Assembly (NCBI GenBank): GCA_002404295.1
Contig: DHJK01000196.1
Coordinates: 4,781-12,794 of the forward strand
Origin: Legionellales bacterium UBA4722
GTDB taxonomy: Bacteria > Pseudomonadota > Gammaproteobacteria > DSM-16500
Reading direction: 5' to 3'
DNA length: 8,014 bases
Shown: one piece after another, positions 6,687-8,014 of the stretch
Layout: each line of letters starts with the position of its first letter
Numbering within the stretch: the stretch's first letter is position 1
Translations under genes and position numbers: made by a program
Notes under the pieces: generated by a model
Seen by the model: the letters and a program-made list of their open reading frames with translations, nothing else
Told to the model about the DNA's origin: nothing
The model's database searches: none

Positions 6687-6761
6687 TAACAGCCCAATCC
6701 CATCGTCGTCACTGTTTCGCCTCGGTGGGGGCTCGCAGTGATGACGTGGGGTGACCTGTTA
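6687..6761. repeat. GC-rich long imperfect inverted repeat (REP/MITE-like hairpin)
   Basis: The outer arms TAACAG (6687-6692) and CTGTTA (6756-6761) pair. A CCCA/TGGG block lies inside them, then an 11-bp stem CGTCGTCACTG (6704-6714) against CAGTGATGACG (6736-6746) with one G-T pair, and a tip stem GCCTC/GGGGC with a 4-base loop (6719-6732). The element is close to 59% GC in a strongly AT-rich setting. Both non-Watson-Crick stem positions are G-U if transcribed rightward and C-A if leftward. No T-run follows on either side, so it is not a standard intrinsic terminator. It starts 9 bases past the stop of the leftward gene at 6771. It looks like a dispersed palindromic repeat, but copy number cannot be seen here. 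Confidence 0.6.
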
Positions 6762-6770
6762 GAAGATAAT

Positions 6771-7889
6771 TTAAACTGTCCTCATTGGCGATGATTGAAG
6801 TCTAACAAGCTCAGCAGGGGCTTCATCTCCCGTACTTTGAAAGTATGATAAGCAGTCCTTTGCGTATATTGCTTTAATTTTGTTAATATACCCATTCAAG
6901 GCTTTCAAATCACCTAAACGACTAGTGTTTATTAACTGTATCGCGGTATAAAATGTTTTTGTTGGATCAGTTCTTTTATCGCTCTTTGATAATCGTTGTA
7001 TTGCTATTTCTTTAATTTGATTTATTTTTTCACCTACCTTTACAGAGTCTAATGCTTCTTCTTTCTGTGCCTTTACACGAGAAGAAGGTATAGTCTTAGA
7101 AAAAAATCTGAAATGACAACATGATTTTTTCTTAGGAAGCGGAAAATTAGTGACAACCCTCATCATTTGCTCTATCCCTGTTGGAACACGTACTTCTTTA
7201 TTATCGTCATTCAAAACAACCTTACCACCATACATTCTAACTTGCGCGTCCCAAATTGGATGGGCGATTATTTGTTTTAATTGATCATAGAGTTCTTTTT
7301 TTGTCTCCTCTATTAAATCAGACTCAGCTTCCTTTATTTTTACATACGATTCATCTATTAAACTTTTTTGTGCTTTTTGAAATTCTGATACAAAATATAG
7401 CTTTTTTTTCATATTAAATTTATTAGATGCAAGCTCAATAATTAACGCTTGTTTCTCAGCTATTTTTACCCGAACTGCATGCTTTATTGGTTTAATAACA
7501 GAATTAAACAGAATAAACCTGCCCTCTTCTTTTTCATCTGATATTTTTATTTTTAATGCTGTTAATTGTGAGAGAAACTCTTCAAGCGAGGTATCTTCCA
7601 GCAATGCATTTTCGAAAACCTCATCCGTTTTGATGATAGAAAGAGGGGAAATCAATATTTTTTTTATATTTCCAAGCCAACCGCTCGATGGGTTCGTCGC
7701 AGTATGCAGTGAAGGATCTTGAGAAAGATCCTCAACTTTACGTCCTTCCTGTTTTGGTTCTTTACTTTCATGTTTAGACACATCTTCGCTTCTTGCATCA
7801 TGCACACTACTATTTTTTATTTGTTTAGTAATTAAAGGTTTGTCTTTTCCTTCAAACTCTTTTCCTTGATACATTTGATATCCACTCAT
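6771..7889 (-). CDS. Hypothetical lysine-rich, largely helical protein of unknown function
   Basis: I do not recognise this 372-residue protein. The start at ATG 7889 is well supported by AAGGAG (7901-7896) 6 bases upstream. There is no signal peptide or clear membrane segment. Residues 1-68 are polar, charged and probably disordered. Residues about 70-90 hold a mildly hydrophobic patch (GWLGNIKKILISPLSII), and residues about 95-210 look like long amphipathic helices rich in Lys and Glu. A basic Cys-Cys patch, KKKSCCHFRFF, lies at 253-263, and the remainder (275-350) is again helical. A disordered N-terminus, a helical body and lack of recognisable domains are common in secreted effectors of intracellular bacteria, but nothing here proves secretion, and no clear C-terminal secretion signal is visible. 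It is separated from the binding-protein gene by the receiver relic and the hairpin, so it is probably a separate transcription unit unrelated to the sensor genes. Confidence 0.75.
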   Translation of the reverse strand: MSGYQMYQGKEFEGKDKPLITKQIKNSSVHDARSEDVSKHESKEPKQEGRKVEDLSQDPSLHTATNPSSGWLGNIKKILISPLSIIKTDEVFENALLEDTSLEEFLSQLTALKIKISDEKEEGRFILFNSVIKPIKHAVRVKIAEKQALIIELASNKFNMKKKLYFVSEFQKAQKSLIDESYVKIKEAESDLIEETKKELYDQLKQIIAHPIWDAQVRMYGGKVVLNDDNKEVRVPTGIEQMMRVVTNFPLPKKKSCCHFRFFSKTIPSSRVKAQKEEALDSVKVGEKINQIKEIAIQRLSKSDKRTDPTKTFYTAIQLINTSRLGDLKALNGYINKIKAIYAKDCLSYFQSTGDEAPAELVRLQSSPMRTV

Positions 7890-8014
7890 AATGCACTCCT
7901 TAAATTTGGCTAATACTCATTGACTAATACAAAATAAATCAATTTACTCGTACCGAATCTAATCTTTCACAATGTAAATGTTATACCTGTATTTGATTTT
8001 TAGAAACTTTATTT
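7890..8014 (-). other. Upstream region of the hypothetical gene; no convincing promoter
   Basis: These 125 bases contain the Shine-Dalgarno site of the leftward gene (7901-7896) and AT-rich DNA. A -10-like TATAAC on the minus strand (7985-7980) has no good -35 partner. I see no gene, repeat or terminator here before the window ends. Confidence 0.4.

Noticed and set aside
6687..6761. Intrinsic terminator for the leftward gene ending at 6771
   Set aside because: The stem is long and imperfect, with no T-run after it in either direction; a dispersed palindromic repeat fits better.

Overview
The window is AT-rich DNA with strong Shine-Dalgarno sites, Sec signal peptides and Gram-negative-type two-component proteins. 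It looks like a low-GC proteobacterium. A gammaproteobacterium of the Legionella/Coxiella kind would fit, but no marker gene in the window proves this. No rRNA, tRNA, CRISPR array, transposase or integrase gene is visible.

Layout. At 1-482 on the minus strand lies the N-terminal part of a cytosolic protein with a histidine-kinase-type H-box; it runs off the left edge. A divergent intergenic region (483-668) carries a well-formed minus-strand promoter with a perfect 10-bp palindrome in its spacer. It also has a weaker plus-strand promoter followed by an 8-bp inverted repeat. From 669 to 5223 a plus-strand operon encodes a periplasmic type I binding protein of the Leu/Ile/Val class, a large membrane-bound hybrid histidine kinase (HAMP-HisKA-HATPase-REC-REC) and a DivK-like stand-alone receiver. 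Immediately after it, convergent with a 4-bp gap, comes a second and clearly paralogous periplasmic binding protein (5228-6451, minus strand). Beyond that binding protein's promoter region lies a frameshifted, 5'-truncated relic of a second DivK-like receiver gene (6498-6655). A GC-rich imperfect hairpin (6687-6761) follows. Last is an unrecognised, lysine-rich, probably cytosolic or secreted protein (6771-7889, minus strand).

How the parts may work together. No ABC permease or ATPase gene lies beside either binding protein, and the first binding protein is in an operon with a kinase that has a roughly 325-residue, mostly helical periplasmic domain. The simplest reading is a TorT/TorS- or LuxP/LuxQ-like arrangement: a ligand-loaded binding protein docks on the kinase, phosphate passes to internal receivers and the free receiver, and the output lies elsewhere. 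The second binding protein could present a different ligand to the same kinase. The receiver relic indicates that the locus was once larger or was duplicated and rearranged. The signalling role is inferred from gene order and domain layout; the domain calls themselves are read directly from sequence motifs.
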